Assembly (NCBI GenBank): GCA_016946835.1 | Contig: JACVTC010000109.1 | Span: forward strand, 282,501 to 346,500 | DNA from: Neocallimastix lanati (nom. inval.) | Taxonomy: Eukaryota; Neocallimastigomycota; Neocallimastigomycetes; Neocallimastigales; Neocallimastigaceae | Reading direction: 5' to 3' | DNA: 64,000 nt | Part shown: positions 47,509 to 64,000 of the stretch, in pieces | Layout: every line of letters begins with the position of its first letter | Numbering within the stretch: the first letter of the stretch is position 1 | The notes under the pieces: generated by a model | What the model was told of the DNA's origin: nothing | The model's input: the letters and a program-made list of their open reading frames with translations, nothing else | Database searches by the model: none | Translations under genes and position numbers: made by a program

Positions 47509-48673
47509 TGAATTGTAAGTTAATTATTGTAACTTCTTCCAATATTAATAGCATTAAAAATATTTATATCCAAAAGAAAATACCTAAAAGTAAGACCTAA
47601 ACTGAATATATATATATATATAATTAATAAATAATTGCTTAAACAATTAAAATTTATATATATATATTTATATATTTAAATTATTAATTGTTTTTATTTC
47701 AAATTTCAAAAAATAAAAAAAAAAAATTTTACCCAACACCTGTACCAGTTAACCAATACCACCAATCAAATGACCATGGTCTTTTATTTTGTTTTATATA
47801 TATAAAGAGAAATAAGAATAAAATATAATAAAAGATTTAAATATTTTTTATTATATTTTATAATTATAAATATGCTACTTAATATTATAATTTATTTAAT
47901 TTTATTTTATTTTATTTTTTTGTTTTTTAAATTTATATATCGAACTAGGACAATATTAACCTATCTTTATTAGCATAAAAATTAACCCATGATAAAAGTG
48001 TGAAAGAAGCAAATAAAATTAATTGTGAATCCAAAAGAATCAATCTATTGTATAATATAATAATTATTTTGCAATTAATAAATTCTACTTTATTATCTTA
48101 TGCTATTTAAATACCTTAAAATATCTTATGCTATTTAAATACATATTCAATAAAATTACCTGCTTTGAGTTGTTAAAGCATTTTCTATAATGAATTTTAT
48201 TATTATTATTAATTTTAATAATTAGTGATGTATAATTGATATATATTAATATTACCGATAATATAAATTGATTTTAAATTATTGAATGATAACGTTTAAA
48301 TACCAAATAAGACTAAAAAAGCTCCTAAGAAAGCGGCATATCTTGAAAACTTTAATCCTTTAATAGTATAATATGCAATCTTCAAAAATTTCAAAATTTT
48401 ATTTTATAAAATTAAAATCGTTCAATTAATTATTCAATTATTAAATAATTTATAATTAAATCTATATGTACATACTGGAATAACTAATATACCACAAAGA
48501 CTACTATATATTCTCATTGCAACATATGGTACGTCATCTTCATAACTCAAACCAATATTTTCAAAAGAAAAGTTTCCTCTATATCCAAAGATATAGCTAT
48601 ATTATATTTGTAAATAAATGAATAAATATAAAATTTATTACAATTAGAATTTATAATTAGTATTTTTTTATAA

Positions 48674-48716
<43 letters not shown>

Positions 48717-49376
48717 TTTTAAAAAAAAAGAATATAATATTATATATTATAAAACAAATTTCGAATTGGAAATTTATACATACCCTACCACTGCAAACAT
48801 AATTTTTGCTAAAGGAGGGTGAACATCTTTTTTAAAATATTTATTCATCAATGGTATATGATTCAGAATAAATAAATAAATAAATAAATAAATATATAAA
48901 TAAATATATAAATATATATATATATATATAAGTAAATGAATACATATAAATCTGATTAATTAATTAATTTTATTTCGTTCTTTTTTTTTTTTTACCCATG
49001 AAAAATTGTCCTTTAATGTATTTGTTTGCAAAACCACCAAAGTGAACTTCATCAAATACTACTTCCTTTGGATTACTAATTTTCCATAAACGAACAATCA
49101 ATGTTATAAATGTCAAAATGCCAATATTAATTGAATCTATATTTTTATGAATTAATTCAATTTTATCATTTTCAAAACGAATCTGTTGATATTTATTTTA
49201 ATTTATAAAAATTAATTGTAAATTTGTAAATTAAACATTAAAAATGTTTTAAATTGTAAAAAGAATTTGGAACAAAAATAATATATACATATATATATTT
49301 ACACATAAATTGTAATTAAAAAAAAAAAAAAAAAAAAAAAACGATTAATAATGGATATAATTTAATACTATACAAA

Positions 49377-49410
<34 letters not shown>

Positions 49411-49628
49411 ATTAATGATTTAATAATTACCTTCTTTTTATGATATTTATCATCATAATCAGTTACGTAGGATTTATGATTTTTAATTTCTAAAGGTAAG
49501 GAATAAGCACTGCTCCTAGATTTAATATATGTGTTAATATCATTACTATAACTAATGACATTTGGGTTTTCTCTACTATTTGCTGCCAAATCTTGATCTA
49601 TACTTTTATATGTTGCGAATTCACTCAT
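44524..49628 (-). CDS. Dolichyl-phosphate-mannose protein O-mannosyltransferase (PMT family)
   Basis: ER multi-pass GT39 enzyme that transfers mannose from dolichol phosphate to Ser/Thr of secretory proteins. About 17 exons, from the right: 49431-49628, 48996-49182, 48784-48826, 48476-48596, 48304-48379, 48160-48184, 47961-48044, 47733-47780, 47584-47596, 47429-47442, 47261-47340, 46643-47088, 46080-46381, 45684-45779, 45430-45489, 45086-45241, 44524-44876 (about 766 residues). The N-terminal luminal loop has [30 protein letters not shown] with the essential Asp-Glu pair at about 110-111. ENALTTQSR follows, then MIR-domain sequence in exons 12-13 (DTIRLQHVLTGKRLHSH, FRLRHKETGCYLFSH). The C-terminal membrane region has [29 protein letters not shown]. 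Subfamily is not assigned; the loop most resembles the Pmt1 type. The exon 8-9 junction is off by one base with the best GT-AG sites, so the model is provisional there. Confidence 0.93.
46434..46596. repeat. (AAAAT)n pentanucleotide array in a PMT intron
   Basis: About 32 near-perfect AAAAT units occupy most of the 261-bp intron 46382-46642. Confidence 0.92.
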
Positions 49629-52348
49629 ACTGAAAACTTTTTAATATTTCATTACATATATTTCATTACTTTATTGCTTTATTTATTATTATTATTTCTT
49701 TTTTCTTTCTTATTATTTTTTTTTTATTTACACTATTTTATGTTTTTTTTTTTTTGAATAAAAAAATATAATTATATTTATGATATATAACTTTTATTTT
49801 TTTTTTTTTTTTAATTATTTATGAGTCTATTAATTTATTGATATTATATTGTTATTTTTTTATATTATTTTAAAATACTCTATGATTTGAATTTTCTTAA
49901 AAGATTAAATTATTTTGTAATAACAAAATTAAATTTCTATTATTACTTTATTACTATTATAATTAAAGTTTTCTAATCTTTAAAATTTAAATTATGTTTT
50001 TTTTTTTTTTTTTTATTTTAAAAATAATAAAATGAATTTTATTATTTTAATGTTGTTTATTATTATCTTTTATTATATATATATATATATATTTTTTTTT
50101 TAAAGTTTTTTCTATATTTCAAAAATATATATTTTTTAAATATATTTATATCAATATTTTTTATAAAATTTTCGAATTAAATAATAAAAAATATATATAT
50201 AAATATATAAAATATATTTATTTATTTTAAGTTAATATATGGAATCATTATTCCATTTTATATTTAAAATTTTATATTAATCTATAATAATAAATAATTA
50301 GAAATTTAGTTAAAAAATAAAAATATAAAAAAAAATGTTAACATACTATTAATATTTATTTTCAGTTTTAAATAAGTTATAAATATTTTGTAATAAAAAA
50401 AAAAGTAGTAATGACAGTAATAATAATCTATTAAAAAAAAAAGAAAACAATATAGCTTTTTCTTCAAAAAGACTATAAGTTTATATTTACATTATAGGTA
50501 GAAATATCAATATTGTTCATTTGAAAGATTTAGTCTTATGATTTAATCAAAATTTTAAAGATTTTAATTTAATTTTTATATTTAATAAAGTTTTCCCAAA
50601 AGCTTAAATATTTTAATTATATATTTATCGAAAATTGTTTTTTTTTATAAAACCATGATATAAAAATTAAGCAAAAAATTAAATAAATAAATAATAAATA
50701 AATAGATAAATATAATTAAATATAAATACAAGAAAAAAAAATAATATAAATAAATAAATAAATAATAAATAAATAAATAAATAAATTAATAAATTAATAA
50801 TAAATAATAAATAATAAATATATAAATATAATTAAATAAAAATACAAGAAAAAAAAATAATATGACTTTAATTATATAAAAGTCATATTATTTTTTTTCT
50901 TATATTTTTTTTTTCTTGTATTTTTATTTTAATTATATTTATATATTCTATATTCCATGTTTATTTTTAATTTTAATTTAGTTTAATTTCATATATTTTA
51001 ATTCCTTTTTTTTTTTTTTTTTTAATATAGATATTTTTAATATTATTTATTCTATTTATGAAATATTTTATTACATAATAATAAAATAATAAAATATTGT
51101 TATTTAAAATTTTTAATATTTTTTATATTTTTATTTTATATATTATTTTTTTTATTATTTTGAATTGAAAATTTACTTTTAATTTCATAATTAAAATAAT
51201 ATAAAAAGAGTTATATATATATTGATATATTATTATTTATATTAATAATACTTTTTATTATTCTTTGATTCTTCCATAACGTCATTTACAAAAATTATAA
51301 ATCTACATTTAAATTTAGTTTAATATTATTGTAATTTAAAATTTTTTAAAATCATTATATATAAATTTAATTATTAAAAAGGTAAATTATAATATATTTA
51401 ATTAAATTGAAGTTTATTTAATATAATTTTTATATACGAATTTCATATTTAATATAATTTTTATATACGAATTTCATATTTAATTTTATTTTTAAAAAGA
51501 ATTGAATATTCAGCAACATCTAGATCAGAGATTTGAAAAAAACAGAGTAAATTGTTATTTTAATTGATATTATTAATATTAAATTTATAATAGAATTCAA
51601 ATAATATATACTACCTTTTAAACTACTTGAAATATAATAAATTATACGAAAGTAGCTTGTTGATTATTAAATCGTTTAGTTTCAATAACAATATATATGA
51701 TGTTAAAATAATATTTATCAAATCATCTAAAAAATTTGATAAATAAATTAAAACGTGAGAACATATTTAATATTAAGAATGCAATATCTCTACTGCTTAT
51801 AAAAACTAAACATTTAGACTTTGATATTGTATTATCAAAATATGATAGAAATTACCGGAATTGGTAATGAAATAAAAAAAAAAGAAAGTAAATATTTTAT
51901 ATTTATTATTTTATACCATTCTTTTGGATGGGTGGTATATTATTCTGAGAAGGTCATTCGCTCTTTTTCTAAAAAAAAAAAAGAAGGTTAGGTCCATTAA
52001 TTATTTCATCCAGTTTTTTATGATTAAATAAATTTATTAATTACTTCATCCAGCTTTTTATGCAATATAAAGAGTCCTTTTATGAATTTTTTAAATAAAT
52101 CCATTTATTTAAAAAATTCATAAAAGGACTCTTTGATAGGATTGAATAGATAGATTATTAATAGAAAAATACTAAAATATAAATATATATATACATATAT
52201 ATTTTTTTACAGTATAAGAAATTATTATTATTAATATTAATAATATTATTACGTTTCACAAAAAATACTATTGTGGATTAAAATAAAAAAACCTTTTTTA
52301 TACTTATTATAATTTTAATTAATTTGTGTTCTGTTATTTAAATATTCT

Positions 52349-52381
<33 letters not shown>

Positions 52382-52535
52382 TTTTTTATTTTTAATTTTA
52401 TTTTTAATTTTTAATTTAAAATAATTTTTTATGAAATTTTAATAAATATTAATTATTAATACAAAATTAAATTTTTTTTTAAAAAAATAAAAATAATAAT
52501 AAAAATTATTATTAATAACAAATAATAATAATAAT
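49629..52535. other. AT-rich intergenic upstream of PMT, flanking the first TRIM
   Basis: No gene recognised. It contains AAAT runs (about 50690-50820), an inverted repeat at about 50855-50930, a 32-bp tandem duplication (about 51415-51482), a short less AT-rich patch (51920-52060) with a duplicated ATTAATTAYTTCATCCAG motif, and the long palindrome listed next. Confidence 0.6.
52069..52134. repeat. Perfect 32-bp palindrome with CC loop
   Basis: The arm 52069-52100 (AAAGAGTCCTTTTATGAATT...) is the exact reverse complement of 52103-52134, separated only by CC. It lies about 400 bp left of the first TRIM. Confidence 0.92.
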
Positions 52536-52721
52536 TGTTAGAATATGTGAAATATGAGTTTAAATGTATTAAAATGTAATGTATGTAATGTAATGTATAA
52601 GCCACCATATGTTAATATAAAAGCATGTAAATTAATATAATTTAATATTTGTAACTCTTTATCATAAAATATATTAATAAAATTGACATAATTATAAACC
52701 ACAAATTCATGACTCTTAACA
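52536..52721 (+). repeat. 5' LTR of TRIM-A
   Basis: 186 bp, TG...CA termini. It contains three closely spaced TGTAATGTA-type motifs (about 52573-52598). Confidence 0.93.
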
Positions 52722-52747
52722 GATTAAGAGTCTCATCTGACTCTTAA
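52711..52747 (+). promoter_or_regulatory. Putative primer-binding region with alternating inverted repeat
   Basis: GACTCTTAA at the LTR end (52711-52719) is followed by its reverse complement TTAAGAGTC (52724-52732) just inside the element, then by GACTCTTAA again (52739-52747). The position is that of a primer-binding site, but it does not start with TGG, so ordinary tRNA 3'-end priming is not obvious. Confidence 0.5.
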
Positions 52748-53152
52748 AAAGATTCTTAGCAAAAGAATTTTTTGCCGGAAACAATATTATGTCAAGAAGG
52801 ACATAAAGAAGTTAAAAGAAGAATATTATGATAAAGGTTGCCATTATGTCAATTTTTTGGAATTTAAATCAAAATTGATCAAGATTGAAATTTAGATCAC
52901 TAAATTTCAAAAATTCTGAAAACGCGTAAATATCTAATAACTTAATACAAGAAATTCCCCTACATGAAGTTAACACGCTAAAAAAAAAAAAAAAAAAGAA
53001 ACGTGAAATATATTAAATGAACATATTATTTTGAGACTCTTAATAAATGAAATTATCATAAGCATTAATTGATTATTATAAATTATTTTTGAATATTACA
53101 AACTATTTTATTAAAGAAAATAAAATTTTTAACTAATTAAAATAAATAAAAT

Positions 53153-53309
53153 GACGTAAAAACCAAAGAGTTAATCCATGAGTTGTCAAGAGTACGTAAA
53201 ACCAAAGAGGTAAACCATGTGTTGTCATTATTAATTTGGCGTGAATCCCAACGAGGTTGCCTTAATATAATATAATAGGATGGTGTAAACCCAGATAGGT
53301 GTCCAATCC
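53153..53309 (+). repeat. Hairpin-unit array of TRIM-A
   Basis: Four units at 53153-53187, 53193-53226, 53238-53261 and 53278-53309 share a GTAAA-like core followed by an ACC ... GGT inner pairing. Most have complementary outer arms (GAC/GTC, GGC/GCC, GGATGG with CC-A-ATCC); the second unit begins TAC and lacks the full outer pairing. The same ordered set occurs in TRIM-B. Confidence 0.65.
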
Positions 53310-53611
53310 ATATTTAAATAATTTTTAATATTAAAAATACCCAAATTATAAAGGTTTTAGGCGTTTTAACCACAAAAACGTACAATGGGTAATAATATAA
53401 ATATCTAAGATAAAATTAGCAAATAATATACATAAAGTATATATATAAAATTCAATTAATGATATAATATGAAATAGAAATTTAATAGTTAATTAAAATT
53501 TAGAATAATGATATAAATTTCACAAAGTATTATTGTTATGTATTGCTATGTACATATTCACCTATAAACCAAAATTATTCATTTAGTAGAATAACTTGGT
53601 TTAGGGGGGAA

Positions 53612-54213
<602 letters not shown>

Positions 54214-54327
54214 TTGATAAGAAAATCATTTCATAAAAAAATTATATATATGATAAAAATAATATTTTTTAACCTATAAAAGAATTATAACCCTCATATT
54301 CTAATCAATATAAATAAGAATTATAAC

Positions 54328-54501
54328 TGTCAGAATATGTGAATTAAGTTTAATGTATTAAAATGTAATGTATTTAATGTAATGTATAAGCCATAATGTA
54401 CTTGTATAAATTGAATGTAACATGTAAAATTAACTATTTGCAACTTTTTATGATAAATAAATAAAGTTGACATAATATGATCTAAATCTTAATTTCTAAT
54501 A
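54328..54501 (+). repeat. 5' LTR of TRIM-B
   Basis: 174 bp. It starts TGTCAG and its 3' end reads CTAATA instead of CTAACA. Confidence 0.9.
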
Positions 54502-54952
54502 GATTAAAAGTCTCATTGACTCTTAAAGGGAATTTAATAAAAGCCCTTTTAGCCGGAAGCACTAAAAATCAATTAAGGAAAACTTACAAATAAATTTTAT
54601 TATAAGGATATTGCCATTAAGTCAACTTAATGAATTAAGAAGAAATAAAATTTAATTTTTAAATTTAAAATTAAATTGATCAACTTTAAGAAAAAAAAAA
54701 AAAAAAAGGTAATCTAGAGTCTAAAGAGGGAAGAAAAAGAAATTAACAAGCTAAATAAAAATTAAATATACTAGAGTAAGTGTAACAAGAGGACATAAGT
54801 ACAGAGGTTTTATAAAAAAAAAAAAGCATACTATTTTAAAAATGTAAACAAGGATTTGAGATTTTAGAAGAAAAATTAAATTACTCTTAAAGAATAAAAA
54901 TATAAAATTTGAAATATTTATTATGAATTCAAGTTAATATTTTAGTGTAGAT

Positions 54953-55182
54953 GACGTAAATCCAAATGGGTAGTCATACTTTAAAGGGACGTAAAAACCA
55001 TAGAGGTTAAGCCATGAGTTGTCTATATAAGAGGACGTAAAACCAAGAGGTAAGCCATGAGTTGTCGTTTTATTTGGGCGTAAAATCAACGAGTAGCCGT
55101 ATATATGTATGTTTGTGTGGGCATAAGACCTAAAAGGCAGCCACTTTAGGGATGGTGTAAAACCCAGTGAGGTATCCAATCC
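54953..55182 (+). repeat. Hairpin-unit array of TRIM-B
   Basis: Six units: 54953-54975, 54988-55023, 55034-55066, 55077-55098, 55120-55142, 55150-55182. Outer arms are GAC/GTC (three units), GGC/GCC (two units) and GGATGG with CC-A-ATCC. The core is GTAAA (ATAAG in the fifth), with inner ACC/GGT or CC/GG pairing in most units. Confidence 0.65.
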
Positions 55183-55399
55183 ATAATTAGTAAGGCTTGA
55201 ATTAAATTAAACCTATAATATAAAGGTTATTGATATTTAGAGTAATAAAGATTAACTATAGTTTGAATATAATTTAGAATATACATTAGTTTGTATAAAT
55301 TTAAAATTTTAGTATTTGATAAAAATTAAAATAGTACAGATTATACACATATTCTATTGCAAATCTAATTTTTGTAAAATAATTAGATTTGAGGGGGAA

Positions 55400-55573
55400 T
55401 GTCTGAATATGTGAATTAAGTTTAATGTATTAAAATGTAATGTATTTAATGTAATGTATAAGTCATAATGTACTTGTATAAATTGAATGTAACATGTAAA
55501 ATTAACTATTTGCAACTTTTTACAATAAATAAATAAAGTTGACTTAATATGATTTAAATCTTAATTTCTAACA
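55400..55573 (+). repeat. 3' LTR of TRIM-B
   Basis: 174 bp. It starts TGTCTG and ends CTAACA. Confidence 0.9.
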
Positions 55574-55582
55574 ATAACCCTC

Positions 55583-55617
<35 letters not shown>

Positions 55618-56811
55618 GCTTGATTCTTAATTAATAATATATTATTGGGTAATATTTCAAAAAAATTTATATGAAAATTTTCATATATATACTAAAATGG
55701 ATGTGGTGTATTAAATAAATTTAGAACATATATAAAAAAATTTATTTGTGGTTTTATATACGTTCAAAAGTTATGCATTTTGAACCATTTATTATGATAT
55801 TTTCAAAGAAAGAAAATTAAAATATATTGATTAGATAATTTCATATTTGATGAAGTAATAACTAAAACAATCAAAAAGATCAATGTATCTAATAATAACC
55901 ATTTAGCATAATTAATTTTTTTTTTATTAAAATTTTACATGATAATATCTATATATTATTTTTAGTGTGTAAAATAATATATTTATTTATTAATATTTGA
56001 ATTATTCAGATTTTTGAAATAAAAGAATATCATATCATACATAAATATAAAAATAGATGAAAAGTAGTAAAGGCTTAAAGTTATATAGTTATAATTAATT
56101 TTTTGGATTTAAATTTCATTATTTGCAGAAGAGGAGTTAAAAACATGAAAATTTTATAATATTATTACATTTCTTTAAATCAATAGAAATAATTGTAAAT
56201 ATAAATATTTGTTATTTTATTAGTAAAATTATATATATAATAAAGAGTGTAATAAATAACAAGAAATAAATAAAGTTTTTAAAGTAATAGGTATTGAATT
56301 TTAAATTTATGAATTTACTTTTTAAATATTTTCATAATTCTATTGAAAATAAATTTCTTAATTTTGTAATTTTTTTTTTTTGACTCAATTACTTAATTCT
56401 TAACTTTACTGTCAGTTTTCCACCAATGGAAATTAGCAAATTATTTAATATGAAAATTTATTGACTAATATTTTGAATAATTAATTAGATTTAATTTTAA
56501 TAGTAAATAATATTAAACATTGGAAATAATTAAAAAAGATTTTGTTATAAAATTTTTTAAAATTTATAAAAAATATATATTCAAAAGAAAATAAAAGAAT
56601 AGAAACTTTAATCTATTCAGCTATTTGGTGAAAAACTATTTATTTGTAATATATTGAAAAATTGATTTATTTATTTACATTTATACATATATATATATTA
56701 ATATATATTAATGTATGATTCTTATAAGGTTCTTTATAATATATAATAATAAAAGTATTTAATTCATAGTATAAATATACATATGTATATATGAAAATTT
56801 TAAAATATATG
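55574..56811. other. AT-rich intergenic, no gene seen
   Basis: It starts with the TRIM-B target duplication and a T tract (about 55589-55616). The remainder has no frame I can defend. Confidence 0.6.
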
Positions 56812-57789
56812 ATTATATTATTATAAATAATAATAATAATGATAATAATAATAATCACTTTTATAATAATAATATTAATAATGAAAATAATGATAATAAT
56901 GATAATAAATAAATAACATAATAAATAATAATAATAATGATAATAAATAAATAATAATAACATAATAAATAATAATGAATAACTATTTAAATGATATTTT
57001 TATCAGATTCCAATTCTCCTTTTTCTATAAATCTATATTTAATAATTATATATATATATATTATTAGAATTCATAATTATAAAATATAAATGAATGAATA
57101 TATATATATATATATATATACTCTTTTAATTATAATAGATAAAATTATATTATTATAAATAATAATAATAATGATAATAATAATAATCACTTTTATAATA
57201 ATAATATTAATAATGAAAATAATGATAATAATGATAATAAATAAATAACATAATAAATAATAATAATAATGATAATAAATAAATAATAATAACATAATAA
57301 ATAATAATGAATAACTATTTAAATGATATTTTTATCAGATTCCAATTCTCCTTTTTCTATAAATCTATATTTAATAATTATATATATATATATTATTAGA
57401 ATTCATAATTATAAAATATAAATGAATGAATATATATATATATATATATATACTCTTTTAATTATAATAGATAAAATTATATTATTATAAATAATAATAA
57501 TAATGATAATAATAATAATCACTTTTATAATAATAATATTAATAATGAAAATAATGATAATAATGATAATAAATAAATAACATAATAAATAATAATAATA
57601 ATGATAATAAATAAATAATAATAACATAATAAATAATAATGAATAACTATTTAAATGATATTTTTATCAGATTCCAATTCTCCTTTTTCTATAAATCTAT
57701 ATTTAATAATTATATATATATATATTATTAGAATTCATAATTATAAAATATAAATGAATGAATATATATATATATATATATATACTCTT

Positions 57790-57807
<18 letters not shown>
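56812..57807. repeat. Three tandem 332-bp units overlapping a gene's stop codon
   Basis: Copies at 56812-57143, 57144-57475 and 57476-57807 are an exact 332 bp apart. The second and third look identical. The first differs over about 120 bp at its left side, or where the TA tract varies. Each unit carries AAT/GAT triplet runs, a unique stretch around ATCAGATTCCAATTCTCC and a TA run. The last 18 bases of the third unit are the final codons and TAA of the TmcB-like gene. Confidence 0.85.

Positions 57808-64000
<6,193 letters not shown>

Larger units (their letters stand above)
54328..55573 (+). mobile_element. TRIM-B: related, older miniature LTR retrotransposon
   Basis: A 1,246-bp element with 174-bp LTRs (54328-54501 and 55400-55573) that differ at about 7 positions (about 4 percent). 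The target duplication is ATAAC (54323-54327 and 55574-55578). The polypurine tract is GAGGGGGAA (55391-55399). The 5' LTR end has mutated from CA to TA. The LTRs and interior are clearly related to TRIM-A (shared GAATATGTGAA start, TGTAATGTA motifs, AGATTAA(A/G)AGTCTCAT start of the interior, GCCGGAA motif, hairpin-unit array) but diverged, so these are two families or old subfamilies. No coding capacity. The short antisense frame across the array is not a gene. Confidence 0.9.

Noticed and set aside
54934-55179. 81-residue antisense frame in TRIM-B
   Set aside because: It runs antisense through the hairpin array, its repeated GFTS-type residues follow from the repeated GACGTAAA units, and TRIM-A does not keep it open.
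56667-57627. Three near-identical Ile/Tyr-rich - strand frames
   Set aside because: They are one AT-rich frame repeated by the 332-bp tandem units, with no protein-like composition.

Overview
The window looks like nuclear DNA of an anaerobic gut fungus (Neocallimastigomycota). The evidence is: extreme AT richness with long homopolymers and AAT/AAAT microsatellites; many short introns with GTAAAT/GTATAT-type donors and TAG/AAG acceptors; a secreted CotH protein ending in two cysteine-rich fungal dockerins of the cellulosome type; a flagellar dynein-assembly factor, as expected of a fungus with motile zoospores; and a TmcB-like membrane protein. No organism name is given, so this is inference from gene content.

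Layout. 0-0.3 kb: C-terminal end of a Lys/Glu-rich gene (+). 1.2-3.9 kb: CotH-dockerin gene (-), 3 exons. 8.5-10.2 kb: histidinol-phosphate aminotransferase (-), 3 exons. 12.7-14.1 kb: intronless adenylosuccinate lyase (-). 14-23.5 kb: gene-poor AT desert with one odd low-AT island. 23.5-25.9 kb: PTC7-like PP2C phosphatase (+), 6 exons. 27.2-32.1 kb: DNAAF4 (DYX1C1) homologue (+), 11 exons. 32.8-33.2 kb: unrecognised reading frame (-) split by one TAG. 33.8-35.6 kb: alanine aminotransferase (-), 2 exons. 35.6-44.5 kb: second AT desert. 44.5-49.6 kb: protein O-mannosyltransferase (-), about 17 exons. 52.5-55.6 kb: two related, non-coding miniature LTR retrotransposons (TRIMs) either side of an AAT microsatellite. 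56.8-57.8 kb: three tandem 332-bp units. 57.8 kb to the right edge: TmcB-like multi-pass membrane protein (-), about 24 exons, 5' end outside the window, with one in-frame TAA.

The genes form no operon or cluster. They are unrelated housekeeping functions (histidine, purine and alanine metabolism, O-mannosylation, phosphatase), a flagellar chaperone and an extracellular plant-wall-degradation component. The main novelty is in the TRIM pair: both carry, at the same internal position, an array of short units sharing a GTAAA core between complementary arms. The outer arms change together (GAC/GTC, GGC/GCC, GGATGG/CCaATCC), which suggests a conserved structured RNA domain in a non-coding retroelement. 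Exon boundaries were derived by hand from reading-frame continuity and GT-AG signals, without transcript data.
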